From: Armillaria gallica
Taxonomy: Eukaryota; Basidiomycota; Agaricomycetes; Agaricales; Physalacriaceae
Length of the DNA: 64,000 bases
Assembly: GCA_037576215.1 (NCBI GenBank)
Contig: JBANDB010000018.1
Location: forward strand, 186,001 to 250,000
Direction of reading: 5' to 3'
This document shows positions 10,990 to 22,532 of the stretch, piece by piece; positions within the stretch are counted from its first letter, which is position 1; each line of letters begins with the position of its first letter. Under the pieces are notes generated by a model. The model was not told where the DNA came from and ran no database searches. It worked only from the letters and a program-made list of their open reading frames with translations. A program made the position numbers and the translations under genes.

Positions 10990-11797
10990 GCTTTTAAAGG
11001 CATGCATCCGGAAGAGTGAGGCGCGCCGGATATTGGAGAGGCGAACGACCATTCGGCCTAATATCTGTTCCACAAAGAAGACGAGGTCAACTAGTAAAGC
11101 GTCGACGGGTCACTGTAGAAGGGATCGTATCTAGTGGATAGTAGTACTGGATACATGCAGTCCTCGAATTTGAATCATTGTATTTCATCTATGCTCAATC
11201 ATTTTCATTTGTCGCTTCTGCTATATATGAGACAGGGTTGGGAAAGGCGTGAAAATTATTCCGCTTCATTGAAGCGCGGAAAATACCGATACACACTTTC
11301 CTCGTCACCATCATTGCCCTCGCGGCCGTCTCAAATAATCCCTCTTGACACTGCTTTCAGTGTCGCTACAGGTCAGTCCTACAGGCACCATTCGGGACTT
11401 CGACCTCGAGCTGTTGTTATTTGACACCCTGACGCCCTCTGATCCAATACCATACCGGATAGACTGAGACTGACATGCTGTACAAAGGATTGATATATTT
11501 TTCTTGCCCTGCGATGTGAGGAATTACGACCTTGATGTTCGTGACGAGTTAAGCGGCATCAGAGCCCCTTGAGGCGTGAGAATATTGACCTTCATTTGGA
11601 CACTTTGCTAAAAGACTCGTAGTTCCAACGGTCACTACGTCCGAGGAATCTGAATCAGGACTGCGGTAGGCGCGTCTGTAGTTCGTTCTACTACTAGCAT
11701 ATCCAGGTTAATTCATGGAAGATTTCAGGCCTCGTTTTTCGACGTACCGCCCTCACCTCCAAAATCTCTTCGCGATTTTTCCTTTGGCGGCGCAGCG
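10990..11797. other. Intergenic, no supported gene
   Basis: Only short frames, including one of 96 codons at 11,134-11,424 with no domain features. No splice-consistent gene is seen. Confidence 0.4.
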
Positions 11798-13457
11798 ATG
11801 GTATGCGTTCGTTTCTGTCGTTCATTCCGTCTTTTAGCAATCAATCATTGCTCAGGATATTTGCCCCAAATGCGCATTTAGCACTATATGCTCTTACGTT
11901 CCTTCCGTCGATGCTACTGAGCTCTTGCAATCCGGCTTCTCAACGCTCGACGTCTGCCAAGCTTCCATCATGGACGACATCTCCAACCTTGAGCAGGAGC
12001 TACAGAAAACTGAGTCTCTGTTCATCCGAATCAGAGACCGACGCGAAAAGCTTCTCAAGGACCTTGGCAGCTGCAAGGCCCTCTTGGCCCCTATACGGCG
12101 TTTACCTCGAGAGACACTACTCGAGATATTCAGCCTGGCATCTTCTGGCATTCCTGATCCTCTCGATGCCCCATGGAGTCTTGGTCAAGTTTGTTCCGCC
12201 TGGCGGAGCATTTCCCGTTCTTGTCCTTCCCTATGGACAAGGATCTGTATTTCGGAATTCAACAACGACTGTACCACGTTCCTCAAGAAATACCTTTCTC
12301 TATCCCGCGATCTACCCATCCATTTGACTTTGGAAATTGACCCCGATGACGAAGCGATATCAGACGTTGTCAGTGACCTAGTAATACATTCAGAACGCTG
12401 GGCAAGTCTGGAACTGAACATGAGCGGGGAAGGATTATCTGAGCTACTGCCCCTAGCATCGTCCCCTGCTATCAAATTAACGACACTTCGTATCCGCCTA
12501 TCTGGTGTCTTTCAGCCAGAGATCAACCACGCAGTATTGAACAAACTCTTCTCTTCATCGCCTATCAGAGAAGCCCATCTTCAACGTATCGCCTATTCAA
12601 ATATGCCTATAAACATGACTGAGCTGCCCAAATTTCACGTGTATTCATATGATCCTGCCGAACTCCATTTCATGTTGCACCGGGCGCAACGTCTAATTGA
12701 AGTCGTCTTAACGCCAGCCCCACCTCCTTGTGATTTCGCTGCTAATACACCGCTACTCGCATACCCCCATATGCGCCATACTTCTCTTCAACGGCTTTCA
12801 TTTGTCGTTACCGCGGAGAATACCCAAGGTGTCAACAAAGTCCCCCTGACGTTTGACTACGTGTCTCTTCCAGCACTCCGGCAATTTAGTATCCTAGTGC
12901 AAGAGGAACAACTGCTCTTCGGTATCCTGCCCTGGATTTTCGATCCTGTGGAGTACTCCCGTCTCATTGACCTCTTTCACCGGTCTAAGTGTAACTTGAC
13001 TATGCTCACCTTTGCCGTACCTATTCCCGTCGAGGCATTCCTTGTTCCCATCCTCGCACAATCCCCCGCTCTCCAAAAGCTCGACATTACGGTCAATCCA
13101 GGAGTAGCAAGGGACACCTTCAGGGCATTGGATGTTAAGCAGGGGGCGGCCCAACATTTGAAAGAATTGTGTATCAAAGAGGTTCCGATCCGCGGGGGGA
13201 GAAGAGGTCTTTTGGAAGAGGTACATGGATTGCATGCCATGGTCCTTTCGAGATCGTATGGAAATAGTCGACTAGAGACACTGCACCTATCATTGGACTC
13301 GTTGTGGGCCGTCCAGTGGTTAGCCATTCCAGTGGCCCAAGATTCACCATTCCATGATTTGTTCACGATGAAGGAGAAAGGAATGAATGTGAAGTTTTTG
13401 TTGGACGGGGAAGATTGTCTCATTGACGGAGCGGCCCGCGTTAGCTTCTTTGGTTGA
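11798..13457 (+). CDS. F-box protein with leucine-rich-like region
   Basis: A long exon (11856-13457) encodes about 530 residues. It opens CPKCAFSTICSYVPSVDATE, passes through a coiled coil (ISNLEQELQKTESLFIRIRD) and reaches the F-box LAPIRRLPRETLLEIFSLA, then SLGQVCSAWRSISRSCPSLW. The C-terminal two thirds has leucine-rich-like strands (LTTLRIRLSGVF, LQKLDITVNPGV, LETLHLSLDSLW). The order matches the agaricomycete F-box/LRR expansion, so an SCF adaptor role is likely. The start is uncertain. No ATG opens the long exon, but an ATG at 11798-11800 is followed directly by a GT-AG intron (11801-11855) that would make a one-codon first exon; ATG 11970 is the fallback and would lose the Cys-rich N-terminus. 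The gene is intact. Confidence 0.82.
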
Positions 13458-14189
13458 TCCCAAGTTTGCACTCTTTCTTCCAACGTCCATATTCATCATG
13501 ACTCGCGCTGTTGTGTAATTTCTGCGTTTATATATTTATCTAATATCGGTTCCTCTGGAACTACATTGCTACTCATTCTGTCAGGAATGCGATTCGGTTT
13601 AAGGGCCGCCCGCGTCTCATGCTGACATTGTCAGATATTTTATGCGCAACGAACCACTCGCAGTTTTCTAGGAAAGATATACGTCTTTTTATCATATGAT
13701 AGATACAATGCGATGGTGGGGGTTGATGGCTTACCGTTTGACTGTACGACTTGCTACCGCTTTGACTTGCCTTACTTTCTCTTTTTAATTGACTCTTGAC
13801 CAGTAGTGTCTCGAGTGCACTGGACATCGGTCAACTCGGTGCTCACTCGAGCTTCAGCTTACCGAACCTCGAATGGCTATTCCAGCAGATAACGATGTTG
13901 CTGATCAGGACACCAGTTGACCCCAACTCCGAATTATAGGATCTACTTCAAGTTGGTATAAAATCTGGAGAAGCTGTTCACTGGTTGTCGTTAAGCGGAG
14001 ATCCCCATCGGTAGTGAAGCACAGATCAGAGGTCACAGAGTATCCTTAACTTGTTGTCATACGTGTCTTCATCAATACAGTGATACGTTCCTTCAGCGGC
14101 TGACATTCGCTCTTTGAGTCAACCGTATCTTAGAGTACATGTCAATGACGGGTTCGGTATCGTCCTACCAGGCCGTCAGGCCTTTAGGC
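13458..14189. other. Intergenic, no supported gene
   Basis: About 730 bases between convergent genes. An 84-codon minus-strand frame at 13,573-13,827 shows no domain features. Parts of 13,800-14,150 weakly resemble the flank at about 20,030-20,230 (phrases such as gttgatcaggacac), so a decayed copy of that flanking unit may be present. Confidence 0.4.
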
Positions 14190-14643
14190 TTAGAACGCCC
14201 GTTCAAGCAATCGAATTTCCTGAAAATATCTGTTCTTGGGCAGTGCAGGGACAGGGATAAAACGTGTACCATAGAATGAGTAGGCAAAGGAAAGCCCGTC
14301 GTGCGAAGCGTCATGTGTACAGCTATTGACGAACTGATTGGTATAGCCCTTGCCTATGCCCCGGTACGAAGAGCCAGTAGATGATTCGACGGAAGAATTG
14401 TACCGCAAGAGACGGTCGTCGACGAGGACGGTACGAGTAGTGGTGCGTGCATACTGTAAAAGAAAAGTAGTCCCGGACTGGATCAAGCGGACACCCCATG
14501 CTTCGAAGGACTACCCACGGCTTCAACACCATTGAGATATTCTCGTGTATTAATTCCGCAAAGTCAACGCCGCTGAGAGTGAAAGGCCACCACAGCCCTG
14601 TACTTCCCAACAACAGCGCAAAGATATAAAAGCTTGCGGACAA
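14190..14643 (-). CDS. Putative secreted or membrane protein with a fungal jelly-roll-like segment
   Basis: Two exons, 14643-14515 and 14453-14190, join in phase 0 to give 130 residues. The start is hydrophobic (MSASFYIFALLLGSTGLWW), as in a signal peptide or anchor. The second exon holds TRTVLVDDRLLRYNSS and ASHDGLSFAYSFYGT. The order VDD, a Tyr-Ser strand, a Thr-His loop and FxYSFYGT resembles the extracellular segment at the front of many agaricomycete single-pass membrane proteins. The usual central Trp-Gly part is short and there is no downstream membrane helix, so this may be a truncated or decayed relative. Family placement is from memory of the motif and is tentative. Confidence 0.4.
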
Positions 14644-14795
14644 GTGAAAAATGTCGCAACAAGCACTCCGAGCTCAATTTTGTCTTGACGGGTCGAATAT
14701 TCCTGATAGAGGCAGTTGCACAGAGTCGAACATTTGCCTTGTATTACATGTTATATATTTTTGGGTATCGACATGAACGAAAGCAAAGAAACTAT

Positions 14796-16340
14796 CTATC
14801 CGTACACTTTGAGCCATGCAAAATCGAAGTAAGCATCAGCGAAAGCTGCGGGATTGTTGTTAACGAAGTCTAATGAGTCAAAGTCAAATGCCATCAAGAT
14901 ATACAAGAGCAAAGCCAGCGTACCGATACAGGATGATGGGCAGCTGGAGGTCAAGTAGACATTTCCGGCCCAGTCACCGCCTATTCGGTCACATAGAAGA
15001 TAGTGTCAGAAAAATGCCCTAGCTGGAGAACATCCACTCACAAAACGTCACTGTATGAGAAGATCATCGCATCAGAGCATAATCACCAGTCTATGGACTA
15101 CTCACAATTGATGATGATGTTGTGAGCAGCGAACCTGTCTGTTATCGAGCATGAGGTGTTCGGGAAGTTTGCAAATGGAGTTCCCTATCTGAAGTTCAAA
15201 AGATAGTTCTGACGTGTTATTAATATCGGGACATACCCAGGCGTCGGTATTAACATTGAAGTCTCCATTTTGAACATCAGTTGGCACGTTTTTGCTGTTG
15301 CGAGGCCAAAACCAGATCTTGATGGAAGCATCAGTCCGTTCAACTGCGTACCTTAATAAAGATATTCATGTTAAGATAGTATAATTCAGGAGAACGATGG
15401 CACTCACCATCCTCCACCGTTGTTGTTGAAAGGTGACCCATAGCTAAGTATGTCTGGAATTTGAACACCACAACCAGAGTTACCATTGACTGCAGCGTTA
15501 CAATCAGTCGTGAGCGAAATTCCTATCAGACGGTGAGAAAGATCGAATCTGATTCAAATCTAATCATTACCAGTTTCGTCCCGAGAATCTGGCATTGTGC
15601 AGCCTTGAAGGTGGATATGAAGACACGATTAAAGAACAAGACGGTATGAACGCACCTTCAGATGTGTGTAAAGTCGCCTGGTTAAACGCCTGATTGTTTA
15701 CCCCCTCTACAATATCGATTTCCCCCTTTTAAAAAGTGAATAAATGGATGTATCGAGAAGGCAACGACGAACCATGGTTGGCCACGGAACCGCAACAGTC
15801 CATACCGCTGGCCAGGTGCTGTAACGAAAGGCATAAGGAGGGATTCACGTTTTGTGGACGAAATGACCTACCCGCAGCCTTGCGGCATATGGCGCATGTT
15901 GAATCTTAAGAAAACAAATGAGCTCGCGGAGGCCACTAAACGCAATCAAGACTTACACCATGACTGTGTTGCTTCCGTATTGTTTATTCGATTGAATCCT
16001 AACGGAGTCACGTCCAGCACCAGCGGGGTCTAAAACGTTCGTGTAATCTGCGCGCAGAATGAAAGTGTCGTCAGACGCGTAGGTCAAATTCTGGTTGGCT
16101 GCTGCGGCGCCGTCGACATAATTCCTATATTGAAGTAGTCTGAGAAGGGTGAATAGGAACAGCTGAGCCCAGAGATACGTACACACGGCCGTTCGTCGGG
16201 TCGGAAATGGCTTGATATGAGAAACCGCTATTGAACTGAGAGCCTACATAGCTATCGCTCTGCGAGTAGCTGACGCTGACTGCCGGGGAGATAAGCGAAG
16301 CAAAGAGAGCAACGGAGATGGTGCTGGTGAAGGAAGGCAT
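14796..16340 (-). CDS. GH16 family endo-beta-glucanase (laminarinase-like), secreted
   Basis: About eleven short exons on the minus strand can be spliced in frame from ATG 16340 to TAG 14796-14798. The signal peptide is MPSFTSTISVALFASLISPA. Mature sequence follows with VGSQFNSGFSYQAISDPTNG, YASDDTFILRADYTNVLDP, FNMRHMPQGCG and TWPAVW. Then comes the catalytic block GEIDIVEGVNNQ, whose E-x-D-x-x-E pattern gives the nucleophile and the acid/base of GH16. Later pieces WYAVERTDASIKIWFWPRNS, GGDWAGN, CPSSC and DFVNNNPAAFADAYFDFAWL also match the family. GH16 enzymes of this clade cleave beta-1,3 or mixed beta-1,3/1,4 glucans outside the cell, in wall remodelling or nutrition. All splice sites look usable and catalytic residues are present, so the gene should be functional. 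I rejected the upstream ATG at 16379 because it would hide the signal peptide. Confidence 0.85.
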
Positions 16341-17526
16341 GGTAGTGTATGAGGGTTGTACTATGGGGCTGGTGTCCACAGTAGCTTAGAGTCAATCTAG
16401 ATAACCCGACGCCTTTTGTTCATTCCAACTATCTGACCTACCGAACATGTTCTCACTTGACCAAGGAGAAAAGAAGGCGCAAAAGTCGCGCATGAAAAAC
16501 CTGAGGGAGACGCATGTCTGAAACCTTCAATCCATAGGACGCCATTGATTCAGCTGATATTCGTATCGAGTGAACAGGCTGGGGAATGCACTGCTAGGAG
16601 TCCAAATAATGCATCCAATGCTCCAACCAGCAGAAAGGGATGCGTTTCCGCTATTATTGTCCATAACTCCACAAGAAGCGGTATCATGTGAGAAACAGGC
16701 AAAATCTAAGACGAAAGCGAGTCAACCGGGATTTTAGTTGAGGCTACATAGGGACGTTACCAGTAATAGCAACGACAGTAGGCCCATTATTAGACTATGT
16801 CTACGCTTGTTACTCCGAACGCAGTGCACGCTGTACGCGCCTTGTGGGGAATGTCCCTCAATATTCCGGACCTCCTATTCAGGCCATGGAGATCTTTCAC
16901 AGACCACCTAAAAGTGGATATCATGCTACCTAGCAAGAACTTGATAGATGATGGAACCCGTGATGGAGAAGGGAAACAAAGTCTGAGCCTGGTGAATGTA
17001 GGAGACAGAGGTGCCGGCTCCGGTGGCGTGAGAAATCAGATTTTCTCGACGCGGTTGGGACGCGGTCCTGTGACATCGCACTTTGAAATGATGGAACAAC
17101 CCGCTTATAACCGAGGACTGCTTTCTATACTGCCAAGGACCATGAGGAGACGGAAGCATTTTCAGTCAATATTGACTACCAGGCCTAAAAATTACTGGCC
17201 CTCTTCTTTATCAACTTTCCCACTTTTTTATCCTGAAGAATGAATTAGTATTTTTGCAATACAACTTTTACCGTTGTCTTCAATCTCCGTCTGGGTCAAC
17301 ACTGCGTGATTGTTATGAGACCGCGAACGCGACAGAGCCCCACCCATTATCCTCCAGCTCCAGCTGCAGGTTTTGTGATTGAACCTCAGCGAGGTTCTCA
17401 TCTTGTCGCACTCAGAACGGACAGGTGTATATACTATAAATATATGAATTTTACTGCATTGACATAATAATATGTTAGTGTACAACAAGAATAGTCCGAT
17501 GATGTTAGAGATGTAGTCAATTTGAT
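16341..17526. other. Intergenic, one unexplained 148-codon frame
   Basis: About 1.2 kb. A plus-strand frame of 148 codons at 16,797-17,243 has no domain, signal peptide or conserved partner in this window. I do not call it a gene. Confidence 0.35.
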
Positions 17527-18235
17527 TTATGGAACGTATTGAGGCGGCGGAGGTTCTAATTCCCTACCAGGTAATTCCGGCTATTCGCAAGGTAAATATA
17601 CATCAGCGGTTTGTCCAAAAAAAAAAGGAGCTCACATCGTCTCCGTGCAAATCATATTCGTAATGTCTGTGAGCCTGCGTCATTTTGTCCTTGATCAATA
17701 GTCGGCGCTGCGCGATTTTTTGATAGGCTGCTTCCTTGTCATCACTGAATAATTTAATGTAGATGAGGGAAAGCAGTGAAGCGTAGTCTTCGACAACGGA
17801 AGCCAATGAGGTATGGAGGAAGAAAAAGCCGGAAGTGTAGGCTTCCTTCCGGAGGGTGCAGTAGATGTAGAATAAGATGTGGTTGATTGCTTGAACACCG
17901 ATAAACAGCAAGGTGTGCTTTATCCAGCTTAAGCCGTCTGGAAAATAGGAGTCACGTCAGGTCTAAGGAAATAAGTGGTATATAAACCTACAGTCCAATC
18001 GCATGTAGAAGTTGAAGATAAGGAAAGAGGAACATAAGTAGGAGAAGAAGAGAATGTCAGTGCCTTCACGATATACGACATATGGAGCGGCACAGATGAA
18101 AAGAAGCATGGTGATGAATGCCAGGAGAGGCAAGGCGTAACTGGGAAGATCCTCGGCAGGTAGAAAAGATATCGCGGCATTGAGCAGCAAGATGTAAGCG
18201 AGGTTGCATCTGAAAAATAAGATATCTGGATTCAT
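17527..18235 (-). CDS. Multi-pass membrane protein of unknown family (copy 1)
   Basis: Exons 18235-17992, 17937-17636 and 17580-17527 join in frame to give 199 residues. Hydrophobic spans include LAYILLLNAAISFLP, LPLLAFITMLLFICAAPYVV, LFFSYLCSSFLIFNFY, HTLLFIGVQAINHILFYIYC and SLLSLIYIKLF, so four or five membrane passes are likely. A cytosolic-type helix (RRLLIKDKMTQAHRHYEYDL) and a proline-rich end (EPPPPQYVP) follow. The neighbouring gene at 18,904-19,637 is a clear paralogue with the same two introns and the same proline-rich tail, so these are a tandem pair. I do not recognise the family; substrate and localisation cannot be told from sequence. Confidence 0.7.
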
Positions 18236-18903
18236 GGTGAAGATGAAGCGGAGGCGAGTGCTAGAAGGAAGGAAGCAGAACAGTCCGATCTATCCGACTC
18301 GTAGACTTCGGGTGACCCCATCCGAGACAGTGCCGTCTAACACGTTGGTGCCACGTATTTTTTTATTTCTCTACGTCAATCCTTTCTGAACATGCAGTGC
18401 GTTGAGGACGTCGCGATTAAGTTATTCGGCATAGCGCCAGCTCACCGAACATCCCGTGAAGAATATCAGAGAATATCCCAATATCATCTCGATTTCAGTC
18501 CCATATTTTCCCGTAACTTTGCTTGCAACATTGACCCCTATTTGACCCAATGGGACACGCCTACAGGGACGGATCCACGAAGCCGCTCACTGTCAGTCAT
18601 CAAGGTGATATCTTATCGCTGACGAGCCTAGATCTGAAGGTATCGGAGTGTCCTCGGCTGTTTTGCAGACGGGAGAAAATAGCAAAAGACGGCGTGGAGA
18701 ATCTGGAGATGGTATATGATCGTTAAAGAACAAGTCTGAAAGCGTTAAGAGTTGGTGAGTTCCAGCTTTGTTATGCATTCAAATTCTCAGAAGTTGTGTG
18801 TGTATATACTTTGAATAAGAGACAGTTATCGTATTGACATGATGGCAGGTAAACGTGCAACTTGAGAATAGTCCGATGCCAGTAGAGATGTAGCCGAATA
18901 GAT
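18236..18903. other. Intergenic between the two membrane paralogues
   Basis: About 670 bases with no supported gene, likely promoter of copy 1 and 3-prime flank of copy 2. Confidence 0.4.
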
Positions 18904-19637
18904 TTATTGAACATACGGAGGCGGCGGAGGTCCCAATGCCAAGAAATGCTCACTGCCACCAGCTTCTGGCTATTTGAAGGATCAAAAGATAATCAAGGTG
19001 ACTCAAAAGAGAGCTCACGTCAAACATCCTGTCTCCGTACAGCTCATAGTCGCAACGACTTCGAGCTCGCGTGATTTTGTCCATGATCAACATTCGGCGC
19101 TGCATCATTTCTTCGTAGATTGTCCCTTTGTTAGCGCTGAATAATACCGTGTAGATGAAGAGATCTACAGCATAGATGGCTTCAAAGTTGGCAGCCACAC
19201 ACGCGTGAAAGTAGAAGAATTGGGCAGCGTAGGCTTCCTTCCGGAGGGTACAGTATATCCAGAATAAGCCATGGTTGATTGCTTGAACGACGATAAACAG
19301 CAAGGTATGCTTCATCCAGCTTAAGTCGCCTGTGAAATAGGAGCCATGTTTATCAGAAGAGCGCAAGAAATTAGTAGTATTTAAACCCACAGTCCATTCG
19401 CATGTAGAAGTTGAGGACGAGGAACGAGGAACAAAAGTACGATCAGTATATAAGGTTGTTGCCTTCACGGTATACCGCGTATGGAGCAGCGCAGATGAAG
19501 ACAAGCATGGTGATGAACGACAGGACCGGCAAGCAGTAGCTGGGAATTTCTTCGCTGGCAGGTATAAAAAATATCACGGCATTGAATAGCCAGATGATAC
19601 CGAGGATATTTTCGAAAAGGTTGATAGTAACGTTCAT
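18904..19637 (-). pseudogene. Multi-pass membrane protein paralogue (copy 2), in-frame TGA
   Basis: Exons 19637-19391, 19329-19019 and 18969-18904 would give 207 residues, closely parallel to the gene at 17,527-18,235. Shared parts include LPVLSFITMLVFICAAPYAV, SSFLVLNFYMRMD, LSWMKHTLLFIVVQAINHGL and the tail ALGPPPPPYVQ. Codon 65 is TGA (19,445-19,443), at a position where copy 1 has a sense codon. No intron can remove it cleanly. The rest is open and all splice sites are kept, so the lesion is either recent, a sequencing error, or a readthrough stop. I call it a pseudogene with reserve. Its start codon lies at the left border of block A, and a copy of this border sits at 33,573. Confidence 0.55.
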
Positions 19638-19859
19638 GGTAGAGAGACGGAGCGAAGGATGTGCTGGAAGGAGAGAAGGAAGGGGGTTAAGTACGGTCCG
19701 ATCCGCCGATACCAAATTTTCTCTGTACTGTACAGCCGCCACTCGACCGATGCTCCCAAGACACCCGTCCAGTCAGATAGATGGGGATCCGTGATATCTT
19801 TTATTGCGAGATGCTCTGCCAGGCTGTGGTACTCTAATTCTTACCGGCGATTCCAGTGA

Positions 19860-21243
19860 CTCATGGCTCAGTTCGACGAGCTGAAACCCTACGATCACCA
19901 ATCGAGGCTTCGATCTGTCGCAGATATTTCCCTACTTCCCCAGACAAAGTCGTCCAATGCAGTGCCGGCCCTGACATACCCTTTGAGAATGAGACTGTAC
20001 GTCGTTGTGTTGCTTGCTTCCCTTCTGTAATCGACTCCGAACCCGTAGCGTCTCGAAGACTGACATCCGTTAAGTCACTTGAACATATACTCCTGAGCGC
20101 CACCGAACATTGAACGCAGATAACAATATTGTTGATCAGGACACTGGAAGATGGGATGCGCCTGATAGATCTACAAGAAGCCGCTCAAGAGATCCTATCG
20201 ATAACAGACCCCAGATCTGGAGTATCTGCCAGCATACGTGTCTTCGACATCTCCATCACAGATGCTTCATTGTCATTGTCATGATGCGCTTTTCGCCTTT
20301 CTACAATCGCCATTCTCTCTCCGAGGTTAGCGTATCTTACAGGACGCCTCAATGGACAACTGCTGACCGAACCCCGTTCGTTATCGCCTTCATCTTTCCT
20401 TTGGGGGTAGAAACGTTGTATCTTCTTTACCCAACTCCAGCTTGAGATCTCATATACACATCTCGGTATTCGATTCGAGGTTTGGGATCTCGTATCTCGG
20501 GGTTGCGCCACTCGAAACATTCCGCCTTTGCCTCCCTGGCTAGCGGTACCAATGCCGTTGGTCTGAATCTGCCGGAACGCGCACATGAACTGAGAATTAG
20601 CTCATTTCATTCTGCGCATCGGCGGTTTTTGTCTTTGCATTCACATCGTCACTCGTGACATAGTGTCCGCCTTCCGTGGCGCAGGCCGGTTAGTGTTCAC
20701 CGCTAGGCACAGGTCCATACCGTATTTCACCGCTTGTGGCCCCAAGCCGCCGAGGTCGGTCCTGCGCCAATTGCGGAGCATGGAGTTCTGACAAGAAAGA
20801 GCATTTGTCATACTGAGTGTGCACAGTCCGGACGGAGAGAAGAAAGGCGAAGATCGAGACGCTGTGGCGACGGCAAATTGAAGCCGGGCAGTGCTGAAAT
20901 GCAGTAGGAAGTTTACTCAGTTTCGCCGACGCAAGGGAAGGGCTGATACACCGTGCTAGTCCATGTGTTCAGTGCCAAGGTTGGTGTTGCAGCTTAGTAC
21001 TTACCGAAGGCAACTTGAAGCCAGGGTAAGGTGTAGGTGTAAGCACCGCATGTGAAATGATGACGCATACTGCACTGATGACAGTCCATTCTCGCTCTAG
21101 ATGATCCGGCTCAGCGGCATCATTTCTATTCTTATCGATATCAATGTCATATAAAAGGTATGCACAGACTGCCATTGGAATTCGTCTTCCTGACCTTCCT
21201 CAGCTAAACACCCAATACTCGCTACTAATCTAACGACCTCATC
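19860..21243. other. Flanking DNA upstream of Kre9-like copy 2
   Basis: No supported gene. The minus-strand frame at 20,185-20,586 (133 codons) is not preserved as the same protein in the related regions at 2.6 and 34.1 kb. The part 20,610-20,954 is inverted in block A'. Confidence 0.5.
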
Positions 21244-21744
21244 ATGAAATTGACGCTCCCCATCACCATGCTCACTGCTCTCGTAGCATCCGCGTTTGCC
21301 ACCCCCATCCATCTTGCTCGAGACGTATACGCGCCCCCAGTGACGAGCCCCGATGCCAGCACAGTCTGGACAGTCAACACCACGCAGACTGTCACTTGGG
21401 ATACTTCCAACCCCCCGGCACAAATCACGAACCGATTAGGCTCGATTAGGCTTAGGAAGGGTGATTCCACTCTGCCTTGTATGTATTCTTCGTTGTTTCC
21501 GTCAATTGTAGCTGCGATACTGACGCTAGTGCAGTGGTCCTCGCCGACGGGTTTGATATCCTCCTAGGAAAGTTTGAGGTGACGGTACCATGGGTCACGG
21601 AGGGCGACGATTATGTTATCGTTCGTGCGTACCATTCTTCTCTGATAGGGTAGATGGGACCTTTACTGATTATTCCATACAGTGTTCGGAGACTCTGGTA
21701 ACTGGAGCCCCGAATTTACCATCACTGGCGGTCCCGCCTATTGA
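21244..21744 (+). CDS. Small secreted Kre9/Knh1-like domain protein (copy 2)
   Basis: Exons 21244-21478, 21535-21624 and 21683-21744 give 128 residues in frame. The signal peptide is MKLTLPITMLTALVASAFAT. The domain reads VTSPDASTVWTVNTTQTVTW, GSIRLRKGDSTL, FDILLGKFEVTVPWVTEGDD and GNWSPEFTITGGPAY, the usual strand set of the Kre9/Knh1-like N-terminal domain. Both introns are in phase 1 and at the same places as in copies 1 and 3. As in copy 1 the protein ends just after the domain, with no Ser/Thr-rich or GPI region. Copy 3 in block A' differs at only a few residues. It is likely a secreted wall-associated protein; no enzymatic residues are known for this domain. Confidence 0.85.
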
Positions 21745-22532
21745 AGGGGCATTTAACCTTTGGACATCATACAAATTCGCAATTGTACTAGCATCTTTAC
21801 GAGTGGGTGTATCGCCCTCATGGACATGAACCTTGGAACCGGCCATTAACGAATATATTGTATTATGTTACATAGTTGTACCATCTGCGGACTTGTTTAG
21901 TATACGTTGTGTAGATAATTCTTGACGACTTATTTGATGACTTGGTTCAAATAAATGAATCATATTATATGTGGAGGTCACTTTGTGGACCGTTAAACTG
22001 GAACAAATTGTTCGATATAATGCATCACGAAAGAGACGGCTATGGTCACCGAACCGCGCAAGTGCACACCGATTTAGAGGGAAACTATTGCGGCTTCCAT
22101 ATGCATTCTGGATTTTCCTGCGCAAAACAGGTTGCGCAGGTGTACATGTGTTCATCTCATTGCGACTTCAACTTTGTTAAACGTTGAACCATGTTTGTGC
22201 CTTCGACCTGTGAATATCTGCCGCAGCATGGCTTGACTCCGCGGCAGCTCAAACCTCACTAAAGTCTCCCTACTCCGCATTAGTTCAGGAAGTCAGACGT
22301 ACTGGTGCTTGCACTCGGGCTGAAAATGCGTCGATAATCGTGGAAATGATACTTTCACCGCGGGGAAACACGACAAGAAGAAAGAAATGATAGAGTCAGG
22401 CGGAAACGCGACTATCAGTGATGCCACCGTCGGGATTTATCGCGACGCGTCAGTCACGTGCTAGGGACAGCCTCCAGTTTCGCCACTCACCCTCTTTCAA
22501 GCATTCTTCTCTGTTTTCTCCTGTTCGTCACC
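21745..22532. other. Intergenic, duplicated in block A'
   Basis: About 790 bases matching 35,488-36,254. Overlapping 70-95 codon frames on both strands differ between the two copies, so I see no gene. Confidence 0.45.

Noticed and set aside
13573..13827. 84-codon minus-strand frame after the F-box gene
   Set aside because: No features, no splice partners; probably chance.
16797..17243. 148-codon plus-strand frame
   Set aside because: No signal, domain or related copy; the composition looks like random sequence.
20185..20586. 133-codon minus-strand frame in block A
   Set aside because: The block A' copy has several frame changes in the same region and no matching full frame, so selection on a protein is not visible.
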